A DNA stretch of 23,717 nucleotides from Prevotella sp. UBA4268 (GTDB taxonomy: Bacteria > Bacteroidota > Bacteroidia > Bacteroidales > Bacteroidaceae). The stretch lies in assembly GCA_002395135.1 (NCBI GenBank), contig DGWC01000106.1, positions 13,182-36,898 of the forward strand. Reading direction: 5' to 3'. A program made the translations under genes and the position numbers. The notes below the pieces were generated by a model that was not told where the DNA came from, did not search any database, and worked only from the letters and a program-made list of their open reading frames with translations. Shown here in pieces: positions 7,140 through 15,160 of the stretch (position 1 is the first letter of the stretch; every line of letters begins with the position of its first letter).

Positions 7140-8141
7140 ATGAAAGAGGAACAGCAGCAAAGCAACTATCAGGAAGTGACTATCGACATCATCACCAGCA
7201 GCAAGAACATGCCGGAGATGGAATGCAGGAATTTCTTCCACAGCATAGAACTCTTCCAGATTGTGGAAAAGACACCCGGACAGCGGCCTTACATGGTGAT
7301 TGCCCGCCAAGACGGCAGAATCAAGGCCCATCTGCTTGCCATGCTCAGGCGTCGCGGCTCGCTCTTGCCGCCCTATCTCTTTTCGCAAGGAAGGGTTTAT
7401 GGCGAAGGCGAGTATGAAGAAGGTGCTGACAAACAGTTGCTTTTCTCGAAAATGCTCCATGCCATCACGCAGAAACTGAACCTGAAACTATGCTTCTACA
7501 TTGAATTCAGCGACCTCTCTGCCAAGATGTTCGGCTATAAACTCTTCCGGCAGCAGGGTTATATACCAGTGCAATGGATGGAGGTGCACAACTCGCTGCA
7601 CTCCATGCCTCCCGAAGACCGTATCAGCGAAAAGGTGGCAGCACGTATTCGCCATGCCATCGACTACGGCATGGAGGTGAAAAGCGTGGAGACAGAAGAA
7701 GAGTTTGCCGATTTCTATCGCATGCTGCGCAGGCATCTCTCCACTAAACCGAGGCGCTATCTGCCGTCGCAGAAGATGTTCTCGCTGCTAAAAGACAGCG
7801 ACCACTGCTCGCTTTTCATCACAAAATACAAAGGGAAAGCAATTGGAGCATGCACGTGTATGTATACCAACCGGAACGCATACCTATGGTATATGGCGGC
7901 AAAGACTAAGAGCCACCCCATGCTCCACCCTGCCACGGCCACCGTATGGGGTGCTATCACCCACGCTTATGAGCATCAATACTGGCATATCTACTTCCTT
8001 GACGTGGGACTTCCGTTCAAAAAGAACGCACACCGCGACTTCATTCTCAGTTTCGGAGGCAAAGAGGTTGGCACTTATCGCTGGTTCCGCTTCTCGCTAC
8101 CGTGGCTCAACCGCATTGTCGGCTATCTCTACAGGGAATGA
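7140..8141 (+). CDS. FemAB/BioF2-like GNAT-fold acyl- or aminoacyl-transferase
   Basis: A 333-residue soluble protein with the two-lobed look of FemAB-type GNAT proteins. The C-terminal lobe (about 215-315) has a GNAT-like core: FITKYKGKAIGACTCMYT, then YLWYMAAKT, then the helix WGAITHAYEHQYWHIYFLDV. It ends with the FemAB-like signature FKKNAHRDFILSFGGKEVGT. FemAB proteins attach amino acids from aminoacyl-tRNA to peptidoglycan precursors; relatives acylate other substrates, so the substrate is unassigned. The ATG at 7140 follows the promoter by four bases; the next in-frame ATG, at 7209, would leave a leader of about 68 bases. The gene stands alone, divergent from the nitroreductase operon and convergent with the acyl-CoA synthetase. 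Confidence 0.7.
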   Translation: MKEEQQQSNYQEVTIDIITSSKNMPEMECRNFFHSIELFQIVEKTPGQRPYMVIARQDGRIKAHLLAMLRRRGSLLPPYLFSQGRVYGEGEYEEGADKQLLFSKMLHAITQKLNLKLCFYIEFSDLSAKMFGYKLFRQQGYIPVQWMEVHNSLHSMPPEDRISEKVAARIRHAIDYGMEVKSVETEEEFADFYRMLRRHLSTKPRRYLPSQKMFSLLKDSDHCSLFITKYKGKAIGACTCMYTNRNAYLWYMAAKTKSHPMLHPATATVWGAITHAYEHQYWHIYFLDVGLPFKKNAHRDFILSFGGKEVGTYRWFRFSLPWLNRIVGYLYRE

Positions 8142-8206
8142 TTTCACTGCTAAGTCAGTATAAAAAATTCAAGTTTTGCATTCGCTCAACTTCTTTGTAG
8201 TTTAGA

Positions 8207-8326
8207 AGTTAAGTAGTGATCGCTTCGCTCGTCCTTCGGTCAGTAGTGAAGCCATTACTTGGTTTGCTGATATTTTGTCTCCAGACATTTGGCTTTAACT
8301 ACTTAACTACTGACTACTTAACTACT
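8207..8326. repeat. Cluster of short direct and inverted ACTACTTAACT repeats
   Basis: ACTACTTAACTACT occurs twice (8298-8311 and 8313-8326) with a 15-base period. An inverted copy, AGTTAAGTAGT, sits at 8207-8217. AGTAGTGA occurs at 8212-8219 and again at 8242-8249, flanking TCGCTTCGCTCGTCC. The arms could pair across an 80-95 base loop. The style is that of dispersed intergenic repeats in Prevotella and Bacteroides, but this cannot be confirmed from one copy. Confidence 0.65.
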
Positions 8327-8370
8327 TCAGAAACTTGAGTAAAAAACGGTATTGTCAGTAAAGAAATCCC

Positions 8371-8412
8371 CCGTATAGACCGTATAAAAATCCCTGAACA
8401 GACCGTATAAAA
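8371..8412. repeat. Triple CCGTATA motif, two within a 13-base direct repeat
   Basis: CCGTATA is at 8371-8377, 8380-8386 and 8403-8409. The last two lie in a longer exact repeat, AGACCGTATAAAA, at 8377-8389 and 8400-8412 (23-base period). Just upstream (left) of the 8415-8460 hairpin. Function unknown. Confidence 0.6.
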
Positions 8413-8414
8413 TG

Positions 8415-8460
8415 ATTCAGCGCATCATCGGCATGTTTCCTGCCGCATGATGCGCTGAAT
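8415..8460 (-). terminator. Strong hairpin, probable terminator of the acyl-CoA synthetase operon
   Basis: A perfect 14-bp inverted repeat: ATTCAGCGCATCAT (8415-8428) pairs with ATGATGCGCTGAAT (8447-8460). Inside, CGGCA/TGCCG adds five pairs around a 7-base loop, with one bulged C. It begins one base after the stop codon of the minus-strand gene, and on that strand is followed by CATTTTATA, a modest T tract. It could also stop plus-strand transcripts. Confidence 0.7.
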
Positions 8461-8461
8461 G

Positions 8462-10180
8462 CTATATCACTTCGATGCCCTGCTCTTCGCAGAGTTTCAA
8501 ACTGAGTTCCTTGAGTTTGAATTTCTGTATCTTGCCCGAGCCCGTAAGCGGGAATTCTTTCACGAAAAACACGTATTTGGGAGTCTTATACCTCGCTATC
8601 TTGCCCTTACAGAAAAAGCGCACGTCCTCGGCAGTCATCTCCACGCCTTCGTTCAGGATAATGAAGGCTCCCACTTCTTCACCATATTTCTTCGAGGGAA
8701 CGGCCGCCACCTGCACATCTTTCACACCAGGCATGTGATAAAGAAACTCTTCTATCTCGCGTGGATATACATTTTCACCGCCTCGGATAATCATGTCCTT
8801 GATGCGTCCGGTAATCCGATAGAAGCCATCTTCATCTTTAATGCCCAGGTCACCTGAGTGGAGGAATCCGTTTTCGTCGATCACCTCGGCCGTTGCCTGC
8901 GGATTCTTGTAGTAGCCTTTCATCACATTGAATCCGCGGCAGCACATTTCGCCCTGTTCGCCCACAGCACATTCCTCGTTGGTTTCTGGATTCAGCACCT
9001 TCACTTCCACAAAGGGGAAGTCGCGTCCCACGGTATTGCACCGCTGTTCGAAGGTATCTGCGAGGCAGGTTTGTGTCATTCCGGGCGATGATTCCGTGAG
9101 GCCGTAGACGCTGGTGATGGTCATGAACATCTTTTCCGACACTTGTTTCATCAGTTCCACGGGGCAAAGCGAGCCCGCCATGATACCTGTGCGCAGCGAA
9201 GACATATCAAACATGGAGAACATCGGGTGGTTCAGTTCGGCAATAAACATGGTGGGAACACCGTAAAGGGCCGTACAACGCTCCTTGTGCACCGATGCCA
9301 GCACCAGCAACGGGTCGAATTTCTCCACCATAACCTCTGTGCAGCCATGGGTGAGGCAGTTCATCGTGGCCAACACCACACCAAAGCAATGGAACAACGG
9401 CACACATACGCACAGTTTGTCATCTTGCGTGAAGCCCATGTTCTCGCCCGTGAAATAGCCGTCGTTGGTTATATTGTAATGGGTGAGCATCACACCTTTG
9501 GGGAAACCAGTTGTTCCGCTGGTGTACTGCATATTCACCACGTCGTGGCAGCCCACGTTTTCCTTCATCTCCACGAGCACTTCGTCTTCGATATTCTGTC
9601 CCAAGAGCAGCAGTTCGGCGGTGTTATACATGCCGCGATACTTCTCCATGCCGATGTATACCACATTTTTCAGGCAGGGGAATTGCTTACTGTTCAGATG
9701 GCCGCGCTCGCACTCGCGCAACTCGGGCAGCATCTTGTATGTCATATCCACATAGTCGCACTCCCACGTTCCGTCAGTGATGCAAAGCGTGTGCATGTCT
9801 GAATCATGGCAGAGATACTCCAGTTCGGCCTGCTTGTAGTTGGTATTCACCGTTACGAGCACGGCACCGATCTTGGCTGTTGCATAAAGGAAAGTGAGCC
9901 AGTCGGGCACATTCGTAGCCCAAATGCCCACATTTGAGCCTTTCTTCACGCCGATGGAGATCAGTCCTTTGGCCAGATTGTCGACACGCTCGTTGAACTG
10001 TCGCCACGTAAACCGCAGGTCGCGGTCGCTATAAACAATATATTCCTTGTCGGGTGTCACCGTCGCCCAGTGCTCGAGCCATTGTCCGAGCGTGCGCTCT
10101 GAGAGTGAATAGCCCTCGCCGCCTGTCTCTGCGGGATAGGTTCGTCTGGGTGTTGCGCCACCAAATTGTTCGTTTTTCAT
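8462..10180 (-). CDS. AMP-forming acyl-CoA synthetase (FadD/FACL type)
   Basis: A 572-residue member of the ANL adenylate-forming superfamily. I chose the ATG at 10180, preceded by GAGGATA, over the TTG at 10189. Family motifs are intact: P-loop [10 protein letters not shown] near 220-229; A5 YGLTESSP near 359-366; [19 protein letters not shown] near 441-459; and the catalytic lysine in [12 protein letters not shown] near K550. The enzyme activates a carboxylic acid to acyl-AMP and then acyl-CoA. Length and the C-terminal domain fit medium- or long-chain fatty acid ligases, but chain length cannot be read off. It lies 122 bases after an XRE/cupin regulator with no promoter-like box between, so co-transcription is likely. 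A strong hairpin follows the stop. Confidence 0.92.
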   Translation of the reverse strand: MKNEQFGGATPRRTYPAETGGEGYSLSERTLGQWLEHWATVTPDKEYIVYSDRDLRFTWRQFNERVDNLAKGLISIGVKKGSNVGIWATNVPDWLTFLYATAKIGAVLVTVNTNYKQAELEYLCHDSDMHTLCITDGTWECDYVDMTYKMLPELRECERGHLNSKQFPCLKNVVYIGMEKYRGMYNTAELLLLGQNIEDEVLVEMKENVGCHDVVNMQYTSGTTGFPKGVMLTHYNITNDGYFTGENMGFTQDDKLCVCVPLFHCFGVVLATMNCLTHGCTEVMVEKFDPLLVLASVHKERCTALYGVPTMFIAELNHPMFSMFDMSSLRTGIMAGSLCPVELMKQVSEKMFMTITSVYGLTESSPGMTQTCLADTFEQRCNTVGRDFPFVEVKVLNPETNEECAVGEQGEMCCRGFNVMKGYYKNPQATAEVIDENGFLHSGDLGIKDEDGFYRITGRIKDMIIRGGENVYPREIEEFLYHMPGVKDVQVAAVPSKKYGEEVGAFIILNEGVEMTAEDVRFFCKGKIARYKTPKYVFFVKEFPLTGSGKIQKFKLKELSLKLCEEQGIEVI

Positions 10181-10302
10181 TATCCTCAATCTTACTTATT
10201 ATCCATACAAGTCCTCTTAACTTCTCTATTCTCTATCCACAGACCATGCAATATGAGGCATGAACGATAGACGATGTGCTGAAAACACAAACCAGGCACA
10301 CC

Positions 10303-10887
10303 TTAAAACGGGATATAGACCACTGCCAGGATCTTGGCCGACTGCCCGGGAATGCCATGCACATGATGATTCACAATGCTGTCATAGAAGATGCTGTCAC
10401 CCTCGTACAGCGTATATGTGTCTTTTCCGTAGACAATTTCCACGCCGCCATGCATCACATAGATGAACTCTTCGCCCTCATGAGCCGACAATTCGAAACG
10501 GTTTTCCTCTGCGGGATGAATGTCGATGATGAACGGCTCCATGTGGCGGCCGGCCTTCTGCTGAGCCAGCGGATGATATTCCATGTGTTTGCGCGCATCT
10601 ACAGCATCGTTGGAGAAACTCAGGCTCTTGGCCTGTTCGCGCTCTTTGGCACGCATCACCACAGGCCCCAGCGAGTCGTTGTCGTCCATAAACGTACCTA
10701 AGCGCACACCCAGTGCGCGTGCTATCTTGATTAGAGGTCCCAACGAGGGAAGGTTCTGCCCGTTTTCTATCAGGCTAATCTGGTCTACCGTGAGCCCGCA
10801 ACGCTCTGCAACTTCTTCAATAGTAATGTTCTTCGATTCTCTGAGTCGTTTGATTTTAGATCCGACAAATGAATTATGACTTGACAT
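10303..10887 (-). CDS. XRE-family HTH regulator with C-terminal cupin domain
   Basis: A 194-residue cytoplasmic DNA-binding protein. Residues about 10-65 form an XRE/Cro helix-turn-helix (KIKRLRESKNITIEEVAERC, then DQISLIENGQNLPS). Residues about 115-190 form a cupin barrel (HEGEEFIYVMHGGVEIVYG, then YEGDSIFYDSIVNHHVHG). This architecture is common in regulators that sense a small molecule or metal through the cupin. It lies directly upstream of the acyl-CoA synthetase on the same strand and probably regulates that operon, including itself. Ligand unknown; fatty acid or acyl-CoA is a guess from context. Confidence 0.9.
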   Translation of the reverse strand: MSSHNSFVGSKIKRLRESKNITIEEVAERCGLTVDQISLIENGQNLPSLGPLIKIARALGVRLGTFMDDNDSLGPVVMRAKEREQAKSLSFSNDAVDARKHMEYHPLAQQKAGRHMEPFIIDIHPAEENRFELSAHEGEEFIYVMHGGVEIVYGKDTYTLYEGDSIFYDSIVNHHVHGIPGQSAKILAVVYIPF

Positions 10888-10927
10888 AAATAATGATGTT
10901 ATTAACCGATTTATTACTTTTTCGATG

Positions 10928-10935
10928 CAAAATTA
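10928..10935 (-). promoter_or_regulatory. -7 box for the XRE/acyl-CoA synthetase operon
   Basis: TAATTTTG on the minus strand fits TAnnTTTG, 40 bases before the ATG at 10887. No -33 TTTG is visible at the right distance, which could fit an activator-dependent or regulated promoter. Confidence 0.4.
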
Positions 10936-10992
10936 CGAAATTCATGGCACAACATATACATATTTTAATAGTTTAACACTATTCACCCTGTT

Positions 10993-13215
10993 CTATTTCA
11001 TATGGAACTCCAGTGTGCCACCATTCATTATCTGCTGATGGGTGAGTTTGAAACCGTTCAAAGGCTTGCCATTCAGCCTCACGCTTTTCACATGAACACG
11101 CTTGGCGGTCTTATTGGGCGCAGTAATCGTAAAGTCTTTTCCGCCAGCCAGATGCAGCGTTGCACGCGTGAAAAGGGGCGTTCCAATCACATACTCGGCT
11201 GCCCCTGCGTTGAACGGATAGAATCCCAATGAAGAGAAAACATACCATGCCGACATCTGCCCACAGTCGTCATTGCCTGCATATCCGCAAGGACGCGCGC
11301 TATAGAACGTACAACGAACCTGGTCTACCAGTTCCTGCGTGCGTTCCGGCCTGCCAGCAAAAGTATAGAGATATACCGTGTGATGACTGGGTTCATTGCC
11401 GTGGGCATACTGTCCGATGAAGCCGCTGGCATTGCCGTTCACCTCACCGCTCGTGGCAGTAAGTGAGAAATTCTCGTCGAGTTTCGACAAAAATGCCTTC
11501 TTTCCACCAAGCAGTTCTATCAGTCCGTCGGGGTTCTGGGGTACAAACCACATATATTGCCAGGCGTTGCCCTCTATATAACAGGGTTGCTCATAACTCA
11601 AAGCATCGAAGGGTTCTATCCATTTCCCTGTGTCATCTTTTGGACGGAAGAACCCGGTAGAGGCATCAAACAGGTTGCGATAGAATTCACTCCGGCGGAT
11701 AAAACGCTGGTAATCTTCCTCCCTACCCAACTTCTTGGCCACGGCGGCCACGCACCAGTCGTCGAAAGCCTGCTCCATGGTGATGCTCACACTGGCGTTT
11801 TGCAGAGTCTGAGGCATATAGCCATACTGCTCCCACGCCTCAAACGGAGAATTAGGGTGACTTCTCACGCTGCTGTCATACATGGCCTGATAGGCTTCTT
11901 CTACGTTTATTCCGGGCAATCCGGCCAGAATGGCATCCGCGAGCACAGGTATGGCATGATTGCCTATCATGCAATAGTTGTCCTGACCCCACAAATCCCA
12001 AATGGGCAGATAGCCGTAGGTGTTGTAATGGAGGATCATGTCACGCACAAACTGAGAAGCCGCGTCGGGATAGATAAGCGTATAGAGCGGATGAGCAGCA
12101 CGGAAGGTGTCCCAGAGGCTGAAAGTGCTGTGATAGGTCTGCCCTTTAGGCATCTGTTTGATTTCGAAATTGGTATCCATATATCGCCCGTCCACGTCGC
12201 TCATCGTGTTTGGCTGCATGAAGACATGATAGAGTCCGGTGTAGAAAATGGTCTTTTGCTCATCGGTAGCCTCGATATCGATGCACGACAACTCTTTCTG
12301 CCATGCGTCATGAGCGGCCTGGGTGTAGTGAGAGAAGTCCCAACTGCTGGCTTCGGCTGACATATTCTTCTCCGCACCCGAAATATCCACAGGCGAAATG
12401 GCCACTTTCACCATCAGTTGCTGCCCCTCTTGGGCATCAAACCGAAGGGCGGCACGCAGGTTGCGACCGTTCACCACGTCGCTCTTTCCGGCATTCCGCT
12501 CACCGTCCATCATCAGCCTACCACGTATAGGCCGCGAGAATTCGGCCCGGAAATACACCTTTCTCAGTTTGGCCCAGCCGGTCATCACGCGGAAACCCTC
12601 AATTGTATGGTCGTCAATCTGTCGTATTTGGCTCTGGATAATCTGATAGGCACGGCGGCCGGTGTAATAGGCTTCGCCGCGGAATGTGCTGCGGTCCAGG
12701 TCGAGAACCACCGTTTGAGGCTTGCCGACAGGGAACGTATAGCGATGAATACCTGTGCGCGTGGTGGCAGACAACTCTACCTTGATGTCGCTTTCCTGCA
12801 GACGAACCCAATAATAGCCTGGCTCCGCTCCTTCGGCAGCATGCGAAAAACGCTGGCCGAAATTGCCACCGGCCAGTTGTCGAGGTGTCACTTCCCATGA
12901 AACAGGCATCATGCTCACATCGATGAGGTCAGTACATCCCGTGCCACTAAGGTGGGTATGGGTGAATCCAAAAATGCTGTCACGATTGAAATCATAACCG
13001 CAACAGGGATCCCATGTCACATAATTCTCGGTTTCGGGACTCAACTGGACCATGCCCTGAGGCATGGTAGCCCCCGGAAACGTGCTTCCACTGAGCGCAC
13101 CAGTCTCGTCTGTCTGCGTTCCGATAAAAGGATTTACAAACTTGGTATGGTCTTCTGCTTGCAAACCGACTGCCATCATGGCCGTCAACAGGAATAATAA
13201 GGACTGTTTTTTCAT
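10993..13215 (-). CDS. Secreted GH92-family alpha-mannosidase
   Basis: A 740-residue protein with a signal peptide (MKKQSLLFLLTAMMAVGLQA, probable cleavage before EDHT). The mature part starts with KFVNPFIGTQ, the usual GH92 opening, and continues with SGSTFPGATMPQGMVQLSP. Key signatures follow: IEGNAWQYMWFVPQN (E548, the expected general acid), QYAHGNEPSHH (602-612, calcium-site region) and AGNDDCGQMSAWYVFSSLG (D649/D650, base region). GH92 enzymes are calcium-dependent, inverting exo-acting alpha-mannosidases that trim N-glycans or yeast mannan; the linkage preference is not readable here. No SusCD pair or other glycosidase is next to it, so it is an orphan rather than part of a visible utilisation locus. 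The signal peptide has no lipobox, so a periplasmic or secreted form is likely. Confidence 0.93.
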   Translation of the reverse strand: MKKQSLLFLLTAMMAVGLQAEDHTKFVNPFIGTQTDETGALSGSTFPGATMPQGMVQLSPETENYVTWDPCCGYDFNRDSIFGFTHTHLSGTGCTDLIDVSMMPVSWEVTPRQLAGGNFGQRFSHAAEGAEPGYYWVRLQESDIKVELSATTRTGIHRYTFPVGKPQTVVLDLDRSTFRGEAYYTGRRAYQIIQSQIRQIDDHTIEGFRVMTGWAKLRKVYFRAEFSRPIRGRLMMDGERNAGKSDVVNGRNLRAALRFDAQEGQQLMVKVAISPVDISGAEKNMSAEASSWDFSHYTQAAHDAWQKELSCIDIEATDEQKTIFYTGLYHVFMQPNTMSDVDGRYMDTNFEIKQMPKGQTYHSTFSLWDTFRAAHPLYTLIYPDAASQFVRDMILHYNTYGYLPIWDLWGQDNYCMIGNHAIPVLADAILAGLPGINVEEAYQAMYDSSVRSHPNSPFEAWEQYGYMPQTLQNASVSITMEQAFDDWCVAAVAKKLGREEDYQRFIRRSEFYRNLFDASTGFFRPKDDTGKWIEPFDALSYEQPCYIEGNAWQYMWFVPQNPDGLIELLGGKKAFLSKLDENFSLTATSGEVNGNASGFIGQYAHGNEPSHHTVYLYTFAGRPERTQELVDQVRCTFYSARPCGYAGNDDCGQMSAWYVFSSLGFYPFNAGAAEYVIGTPLFTRATLHLAGGKDFTITAPNKTAKRVHVKSVRLNGKPLNGFKLTHQQIMNGGTLEFHMK

Positions 13216-13240
13216 ATTGCAAAAAGGTATTATTTGTTTA

Positions 13241-13272
13241 CAAAGATAAGCATTTTTATTGGTACGACCAAA
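13241..13272 (-). promoter_or_regulatory. Promoter of the GH92 gene
   Basis: On the minus strand TTTG (13272-13269), 20 bases, then TATCTTTG (13248-13241): a full match to the Bacteroidota consensus, 25 bases before the ATG at 13215. Confidence 0.75.
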
Positions 13273-13444
13273 TAATAAGACCTATTAATGACCAATTAAC
13301 ATACACTCTTTACCATCAGCACCTATAACCCAACGATTCTACTTCTGTTTCCTAACAATTCAGCACCAGTAATCTCACTATGCCACACCGATTTCGATAG
13401 ACAGGAAAACAACGGGGTTTGCCTCAACTTTTCAATTTTTTAAG

Positions 13445-13462
13445 ATAACGGCCGACCGTTAT
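13445..13462. promoter_or_regulatory. Operator-like palindrome at the MFS promoter
   Basis: ATAACGG, four bases CCGA, then CCGTTAT: 16 of 18 positions are symmetric. It covers the expected -33 region of the MFS promoter, whose -7 box starts at 13478. A bound repressor there would block RNA polymerase. A second overlapping hairpin, GCCGA/TCGGC, spans 13451-13468. No regulator gene is adjacent. Confidence 0.5.
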
Positions 13463-13477
13463 TTCGGCGATTTTGAT

Positions 13478-13485
13478 TACCTTTG
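13478..13485 (+). promoter_or_regulatory. -7 box of the MFS transporter gene
   Basis: TACCTTTG is a full match to the -7 consensus. The -33 position has no TTTG but is occupied by the palindrome at 13445-13462. The predicted leader is about 55 bases to the ATG at 13545. Confidence 0.55.
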
Positions 13486-13544
13486 CAACCGTTTTTGAAC
13501 AATGACTATATAGTTTGGTAGAACTTATCACTCCACAAATTAGT

Positions 13545-14738
13545 ATGGATAAGAACCGTGTTTCTAAGAAGGTGACAACTACCATCCTATCGATGTCGCT
13601 GCTCACCGTGATGGCCGGAGCCGCCATTGCCCCTGCACTGGGCATTATCAAGGCTCATTTCAGCGAGGCACCCGCTATGTTGGTGCAGTTCATCGTTAGC
13701 ATGCCGGCCCTGCTGATCATCATTACCAATCTCTTTTTCCTGCCGTTAAGTCGCGTGATGCGCACACGTGCCATTGCCACAACCGGCTTGCTGCTCTACG
13801 TCGTGGCTGGTGCCGGATGCTTTTTTGTTGACAACATCCATGTGCTTTTGCTCATGCGGGCCGCACTGGGAGCAAGTGTCGGTCTCATCATGCCGCTCTC
13901 TACAGGTCTGCTGGCCTATTATTTCCCGCCCGAAGAGCAGGCACGGCTAATGGGACTGTCGGCGGCAATGAACCAGATGGGCGGTGTGGTGGCTACGCTT
14001 TTGGCTGGATTTCTGGCCACGATAGCGTGGAACTACGCCTTCCTGGTCTATCTGCTCGGGCTGATAGCCTTGGTTATGGTGTGGCTGTGGCTACCCGACG
14101 AACAGTTGGGATCTGCCAACAAACGGGGCATTCCCTTCCAACCGCGCCAACTGCTGAAGTTCCATCCGTCGGTAACAGGTATGCTTCTGCTGATGATGAT
14201 TTTCTTTATCTTCCCCACAAACTTCGCCGTACTGGCCAGTCAGCAGTTGGGTTTGAGTGCAGAATTGATAACGATTATCATGGTAGGACTTGACGTTGTG
14301 GCGTTCTTCGTGGATCTGGCTTTTGGTGGCGTGATGCATCAATGCCGCCAAGGCGTAAAATATTTCGCTCCCCTTTTCTTCTTCTTGGGCTATGCGGCCT
14401 ATCTTTTCCCCAGTGTTCTGATGATTGCGCTCGGCTCCGCTTTTATCGGTATAGCCAACGGCGTTGGCGTTCCCTACCTGAATACCATAGCGAGCATCAA
14501 GGGTGGAAAGAATTCGGCCACCACGGTAATGCCACTTCTCTCGGCTGCCCTCTACCTCGGCCAGTTCATATCGCCGATCATCGTGACACCTTTTTCACAC
14601 ATCGTGTTTGGCGAAAACGACTTGACAGGACCTTACAAGGTGGGCGTTCTGCTCAGCATATTGTTTTTCGTTCAGGTATATCTAACGCGGCATTTCCAAA
14701 GTCTGCCTCCAGCGAACAAGCAGAGCCAGTCAGAATGA
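13545..14738 (+). CDS. Major facilitator superfamily transporter, drug/metabolite efflux-like
   Basis: A 397-residue protein from the ATG at 13545; the TTG at 13515 is in frame but less likely. Twelve hydrophobic segments are expected: two six-helix halves joined by a polar loop near 190-215 (LPDEQLGSANKRGIPFQPRQ). A degenerate motif-A loop, LSRVMRTRAIAT, follows helix 2. MNQMGGVVATLLAGFLA resembles the antiporter motif-C region of helix 5. These point to a DHA1-like proton-coupled exporter, but the substrate is unknown. The gene is single, divergent from the GH92 mannosidase, with an operator-like palindrome at its promoter; no regulator is adjacent. Confidence 0.88.
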   Translation: MDKNRVSKKVTTTILSMSLLTVMAGAAIAPALGIIKAHFSEAPAMLVQFIVSMPALLIIITNLFFLPLSRVMRTRAIATTGLLLYVVAGAGCFFVDNIHVLLLMRAALGASVGLIMPLSTGLLAYYFPPEEQARLMGLSAAMNQMGGVVATLLAGFLATIAWNYAFLVYLLGLIALVMVWLWLPDEQLGSANKRGIPFQPRQLLKFHPSVTGMLLLMMIFFIFPTNFAVLASQQLGLSAELITIIMVGLDVVAFFVDLAFGGVMHQCRQGVKYFAPLFFFLGYAAYLFPSVLMIALGSAFIGIANGVGVPYLNTIASIKGGKNSATTVMPLLSAALYLGQFISPIIVTPFSHIVFGENDLTGPYKVGVLLSILFFVQVYLTRHFQSLPPANKQSQSE

Positions 14739-14872
14739 TTTGGCTGTTTGGGAAAAAACGCAACAAAATCATGTTCCCGTTTTTCATCAAAATAGTAACG
14801 GAATTTGAGCAGAACGGGCGTTGAGAACGCGAAAACGTTAAGATTCATTACCGCGACGCACATTTCGACGCG

Positions 14873-14982
14873 CAGAACCTATGCTTTTACCCTTCAAAAA
14901 CTATGGTTTCACTGCCCAAAAACTATGGTTTTACACCTCAAAACCTATGTTTTTGCAAGCCAAAAACATAGGTTTTATCAGC
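14873..14982. repeat. Five-unit 22-bp imperfect tandem repeat
   Basis: Units begin at 14873, 14895, 14917, 14939 and 14961, an exact 22-base period. The cores read AGAACCTATGCTTTT, AAAAACTATGGTTTC, AAAAACTATGGTTTT, AAAACCTATGTTTTT and AAAAACATAGGTTTT. Each core is a near-palindrome of A-run, CTATG-like centre, T-run, with a 5-6 base variable spacer. A period of about two helical turns puts every unit on the same DNA face. Confidence 0.8.
14940..14976. terminator. Perfect 16-bp inverted repeat, possible bidirectional terminator
   Basis: AAAACCTATGTTTTTG (14940-14955) and CAAAAACATAGGTTTT (14961-14976) are exact reverse complements separated by CAAGC. It is made from units 4 and 5 of the tandem repeat. 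It lies between convergent genes and could terminate both, though the stem is A/T-rich and the T tracts are inside the stem. Confidence 0.4.
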
Positions 14983-15160
14983 AGACATCAAATTTCTTTG
15001 TTCAAGACGAATTCGTTTTCTCCGTAATCACTTATCAATCAGACGATTGCAACAACCTCTCTAAAACTCGCATATTCCGCGTCCATCAGACCGTTTATGA
15101 CCAACATCGCCCGTATGAGAGCCTTAAATTCGGATTTTCCATGACAATTTCATGCACAAT

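Larger units (their letters stand above)
8142..8461. other. 320-base intergenic gap, repeat-rich, no gene seen
   Basis: This gap lies between convergent genes. It holds a short repeat cluster (8207-8326), three CCGTATA motifs (8371-8409) and a strong hairpin next to the acyl-CoA synthetase stop (8415-8460). No start-anchored reading frame here looks like a protein and no tRNA-like fold was recognised. Confidence 0.6.
13216..13544. other. 329-base divergent intergenic region with two promoters
   Basis: The region separates GH92 (left) from the MFS gene (right). It contains the GH92 promoter (13241-13272), the MFS -7 box (13478-13485), an operator-like palindrome (13445-13462) and a minimal ATG-ACT-ATA-TAG reading frame at 13502-13513 in the MFS leader. 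The centre, 13275-13440, shows nothing I can name. Confidence 0.6.

Noticed and set aside
9143..9802. 219-codon plus-strand frame opposite the acyl-CoA synthetase
   Set aside because: Histidine-rich antisense shadow of a gene with all adenylation motifs.
11557..12360. 267-codon plus-strand frame opposite the GH92 gene
   Set aside because: Antisense shadow of a full-length GH92 gene with intact catalytic motifs; no promoter or known domain.
13502..13513. Three-codon ATG-ACT-ATA-TAG frame in the MFS leader as a regulatory upstream ORF
   Set aside because: Too short to distinguish from chance, with no stem-loop or attenuator structure around it.
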